Shown here piece by piece: positions 24,101 through 25,721 of a stretch of DNA of 25,721 nt. This stretch comes from Candidatus Peregrinibacteria bacterium. GTDB lineage: Bacteria; Patescibacteriota; Gracilibacteria; UBA1369. Position numbers and translations under genes: made by a program. The stretch covers positions 1-25,721 of the forward strand of contig WJLA01000119.1 of the NCBI GenBank assembly GCA_014728765.1, given 5' to 3'. Under the pieces are notes generated by a model that was not told where the DNA came from, ran no database searches, and was given only the letters and a program-made list of their open reading frames with translations. Within the stretch, counting starts at the first letter, position 1, and each line of letters starts with the position of its first letter.

Positions 24101-25075
24101 TTTTCTATAAATGCTTTGATAGGCATCTTCCACCGTTTTCGCTGAATCTTTTTCCAGCGTTTTCATTATCCAGTCGTCAGCCGAATTGTCGATTAAATCT
24201 TCGAATTGATCTCGGATTTCTTTATCTGTTTCATAACCGAAAACTCGAAGTAGGGAAGTAACTGGAATTTTTCTTTTTCGATCAATTTTAACACTGATGA
24301 TACCTTTTTTGTCGGTTTCTATTTCCAACCATGCTCCACGTTTCGGAATAATTTTAGCGTTGTGAGCATTGGGTAAACTTGAGTTTTTTGAAAAGAAAAC
24401 TCCAGGAGATCTGACAATCTGAGAAACCACCACTCTTTCAATTCCATTAACAATAAAAGTTCCTTTTTGTGTCATTAGAGGAACACCTCCAAGGAAAACG
24501 TCTTGCTCTTTAATTTCACCAGTTTCTTTGTTGATCAATTGAACATGAACTTTCAGTGATGCCTCATATGTCATGTTTTTAACTTTGCAGGTTTGAGGAT
24601 CATATTTTGGTTCGTCAATGGTGTGGTTCAAAAAGTGTAATTCAATTTTTTTATTGGAAAAATCCGTAATTGGAGTGATTTCATCCAGAAGCTCTCTGAT
24701 CCCTTCTTCCAAAAACCAACGATAAGAATCAAGTTGTATTTCTATCAGGTTCGGTAAGACAATATCTTTATCTATTCTTTCATAAAAAAATTTTCTGTTG
24801 CTGGTGCTTCTCATTACAATGTTTTCCTTTGGAAGCAATTTGGAAATTTCTTCAGCTACAGATGTTTTTTTGATGCTCAATTTTGGTTCAATTTTAGTTG
24901 ATTCTTGCTTGGACTTTTTAGGTGATTTTGCTGTTGTTTTTTTGGTAGACTTTTTAGTATCCACCTTGGTTTTTTTTGTTGTCGCTTGTTTGGAAGATTT
25001 AGGATTCGCTTTCTTCACTGCCTTTTTTTCTGAAGTAGTTTTGGGATCTTTGGTAGAAGTTTTTTTCTTCGGCAT
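21119..25075 (-). CDS. rpoB: RNA polymerase beta subunit with charged tails
   Basis: Beta forms the main body of RNA polymerase with beta'. I place the start at the ATG at 25073-25075 (1318 residues). An upstream GTG at 25148-25150 would add 25 residues spanning the leader hairpin and is less likely. Residues 1-70 contain about 26 Lys. The family core starts near FYERIDKDIVLPNLIEIQ. The rifampicin region SQLSQFMDQTNPLSELAHKR is near residue 460, and the conserved CPIETPEGPN reads CPIATPEGPN, with Ala at 520. GRHGNKGVIS and GGKAQHGGQRFGEMEVWALE complete the signature. Residues 1191-1318 follow the normal end of beta and hold about 55 Asp/Glu in 128 residues. Confidence 0.98.
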   Translation of the reverse strand: MPKKKTSTKDPKTTSEKKAVKKANPKSSKQATTKKTKVDTKKSTKKTTAKSPKKSKQESTKIEPKLSIKKTSVAEEISKLLPKENIVMRSTSNRKFFYERIDKDIVLPNLIEIQLDSYRWFLEEGIRELLDEITPITDFSNKKIELHFLNHTIDEPKYDPQTCKVKNMTYEASLKVHVQLINKETGEIKEQDVFLGGVPLMTQKGTFIVNGIERVVVSQIVRSPGVFFSKNSSLPNAHNAKIIPKRGAWLEIETDKKGIISVKIDRKRKIPVTSLLRVFGYETDKEIRDQFEDLIDNSADDWIMKTLEKDSAKTVEDAYQSIYRKIRPGDLATPENAKALIQSMFFDYKKYDMGPVARYKINKRFEMDTPNTKDFHTFQVKDLVAILRHLINLNNGNGTADDIDHLSNRRIRAVGELVQNKFRVGLLRTERIAKDRMTVMDLETVTPTQLINSRPITAALREFYASSQLSQFMDQTNPLSELAHKRRLSAMGPGGLSRERASFDVRDVHSSHYGRICPIATPEGPNIGLVVHLATYARINKYGFIETPYRKMSESISIKDVDKLLGMKIRKDVLDPKSNKVIAKQEDVIDKKLIEKFKKSDFDEITVHKHSTDEIRYYAADEEDNMVIAQANTELDEKNQIKDSLISARRKGEPELLSTKLVTHMDISPKQIISETTSLIPFLEHDDNTRASMGSNMQRQAVALIKPHAPTVGTGMEEIVAKSSGQCHLAEDDGTVAYVDSEQITVIYDNGKKTIYNLSNYERSNQSTCIHQRAVVNKGQRVSRGDVLSDGPAIENGELALGQNVLVAYMAWKGFNYEDAVIFSDRVVKDGLYDSVHIETYTIDVRDTKLGPEVITRDIPNVGEARLKDLDDNGIVRIGASVREGDILVGKITPKGETELSAEERLLRAIFGDKARDVKDTSLRLPGGEGGKVVSVQIFSRSNGDELPTGVNQQIQVNVAQTRKISIGDKVAGRHGNKGVISTIVPQENMPFLPDGTPVDIILNPLGVSSRMNIGQILETHLGWAADEMNIKVATPALEGIASEKTKELLIEAGLPEDGKVQLYDGLTGEPFDHRTTVGISYILKLSHLIEDKIHARSVGPYSLVTQQPLGGKAQHGGQRFGEMEVWALEAYGASHTLQEMLTIKSDDVYGRSKAYESIVKDEQIKKPKTPESFNVLVKELQSLGLSVNFDTAKLPDEEEILYDGTPNVEEDITPDDETDETITNEVSETIKKQGDTSEDDVGDHVSGIEVITDQESEEIEVDEIKEEGDPTDLEDFAKMEAEIENIDDLDAPDEELAKLEMEGDLDETEEVDDDKEK

Positions 25076-25102
25076 AATTAAAATAGTGTGAAGGATATAC
25101 TG

Positions 25103-25145
25103 GTGGAAAAGCTTAGGATAAAGCTTTTTATATGCTATCTTCCAC
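25103..25145 (-). promoter_or_regulatory. rpoB: Hairpin in the rpoB leader
   Basis: On the minus strand AAAAGCTT (25128-25121), the loop TATCCT and AAGCTTTT (25114-25107) make a perfect 8-bp stem. GTGG (25145-25142) and CCAC (25106-25103) can extend it past a 13-base bulge. It lies inside the predicted transcript, between the promoter and the ATG. No T run follows, so it is not an ordinary terminator. It could be a regulatory or stability element; no known leader family was recognised. Confidence 0.55.
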
Positions 25146-25194
25146 AACACAATCTATTTGCATGATATTAGCAAAATGCTGACAGCTTGCAGAG

Positions 25195-25222
25195 AGTATA
25201 TCAACGCTTTGCTACATGTCAA
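25195..25222 (-). promoter_or_regulatory. Promoter of the rpoB-ssb-rpoC-rpsL-rpsG unit
   Basis: On the minus strand a perfect TTGACA (25222-25217), a 16-base spacer and TATACT (25200-25195, five of six) form a strong sigma70-type promoter starting one base after the atpC stop codon. Initiation near 25188 would give a leader of about 110 nucleotides before the rpoB ATG, which contains a hairpin. It separates RNA polymerase expression from the ATP synthase operon, though read-through from atpC is possible because no terminator lies between them. Confidence 0.88.
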
Positions 25223-25223
25223 A

Positions 25224-25658
25224 TTATTTTTTTCCCATATTTTCAAGCTCTTCAATTTCTTTTTTGATAACAAATTTTTCTTCTTCAAGAAATTCAAGAT
25301 GGAAATTTGAAAGATCCTGTTTTTTATCCAATTCGCTTTCAATAAATTGCAAGTATTCAAGCGCATTTGTCGGTGATAGTTTAGAACTCAATTCGCAAGA
25401 CAGTAATATGATAGTCACTGCATTCATGCTGTTTGAAACCAGTAATGTACCTCTTTTACCTACATATCGTTCTTCTTGATTATTTTGATCTATAAAAGAA
25501 ATAGGGGAATACGACAATGTTCCGGTTAGAGTTGAGTGATTGGAAAAAACTTGTATCCAGCCTCCTTCTGTTAGGATTTTGAGGGATTTGATTTTTCCAT
25601 TATAGATTTCTTCGTCAGGAGTTCTGATTGTTAATTTGAATGTTTTCTCTTGATTCAT
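25224..25658 (-). CDS. atpC: F1Fo ATP synthase epsilon subunit
   Basis: Epsilon sits on the rotor stalk of F1 and couples or inhibits ATP hydrolysis. The 144-residue product has the N-terminal beta-sandwich: LTIRTPDEEIYNGKIKSLKI, then GGWIQVFSNHSTLTGTL, a divergent form of the G.(.)GILP.H.PL segment. The C-terminal half (about residues 92-144) is a charged helical hairpin. The order atpD-atpC with a two-base gap supports the call despite the divergence. The stop is followed immediately by the rpoB promoter. Confidence 0.9.
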   Translation of the reverse strand: MNQEKTFKLTIRTPDEEIYNGKIKSLKILTEGGWIQVFSNHSTLTGTLSYSPISFIDQNNQEERYVGKRGTLLVSNSMNAVTIILLSCELSSKLSPTNALEYLQFIESELDKKQDLSNFHLEFLEEEKFVIKKEIEELENMGKK

Positions 25659-25660
25659 GC

Positions 25661-25721
25661 TTATTTTTTATTTTTTTGATGTTTTTCTTTCACATTATCA
25701 ATAGTGCCCGCCAAATAAAAA
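25661..25721 (-). CDS. atpD: F1 ATP synthase beta subunit, last 19 codons (cut by window edge)
   Basis: The minus strand reads FYLAGTIDNVKEKHQKNKK and then TAA, two bases before the atpC ATG. FYLAGTID matches the conserved AFYMVG.I.E end of the ATP synthase catalytic beta subunit, and the downstream atpC fits. Only the C-terminal tip is visible; catalytic residues lie outside the window. The short Lys-rich ending is slightly longer than usual. Confidence 0.85.
   Translation of the reverse strand, partial: FYLAGTIDNVKEKHQKNKK

Noticed and set aside
25076..25150. Upstream GTG at 25148-25150 as the rpoB start
   Set aside because: The extra 25 codons cover the leader hairpin, lack the composition of the Lys-rich tail, and are followed by an ATG beginning the typical PKKK tail.
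353..25721. UGA recoding to glycine, as in Gracilibacteria and Absconditabacteria
   Set aside because: All genes read full length with no in-frame TGA; if UGA encoded Gly, many would be expected in these glycine-rich ribosomal proteins.

Overview
This window is almost entirely core information-processing DNA from an AT-rich bacterium: the end of the ATP synthase operon, both large RNA polymerase subunits, the str cluster (S12, S7, EF-G, EF-Tu) and the S10-spc ribosomal protein cluster down to secY and adk. All of these lie on the minus strand, so transcription runs from high to low coordinates. The one exception is a plus-strand gene for a secreted, membrane-anchored protein (14667-15590). 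The cluster has no rpmD (uL30) between rpsE and rplO, has a zinc-type S14 and an S12 with an N-terminal insertion, and several of its ribosomal proteins and RpoB carry low-complexity tails. The plus-strand protein resembles Patescibacteria cell-surface proteins. Together these suggest a member of the Candidate Phyla Radiation (Patescibacteria) using the standard genetic code. This assignment is inference; the phylum within that group cannot be read from the window.

Layout in transcription order: atpD 3' end and atpC (25721-25224); a strong sigma70-type promoter and a hairpin-bearing leader (25222-25076); rpoB, ssb, rpoC, rpsL, rpsG (25075-15624), closed by a perfect hairpin terminator at 15577-15603 that also serves the convergent plus-strand gene. 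Then come back-to-back promoters at 14564-14645, one firing right into the surface-protein gene and one firing left into fusA. The leftward unit is fusA, tuf, rpsJ, rplC, rplD, rplW, rplB, rpsS, rplV, rpsC, rplP, rpmC, rpsQ, rplN, rplX, rplE, rpsN, rpsH, rplF, rplR, rpsE, rplO, secY, adk, which runs off the left edge. No gene-free stretch exceeds 154 bases.

Most of the content is orthodox. The points worth a second look are: ssb placed between rpoB and rpoC; an RpoB with a Lys-rich N-terminal tail and a long acidic C-terminal tail; the str operon split by an oppositely oriented surface-protein gene; essentially no Shine-Dalgarno sequences before 30 minus-strand starts, but a purine at -3 in 24 of them; no TGA stop among 31 visible stop codons; and dyads in the rpoB leader and in the fusA-tuf gap. 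I found no defence system, CRISPR array, insertion sequence, tRNA or rRNA.
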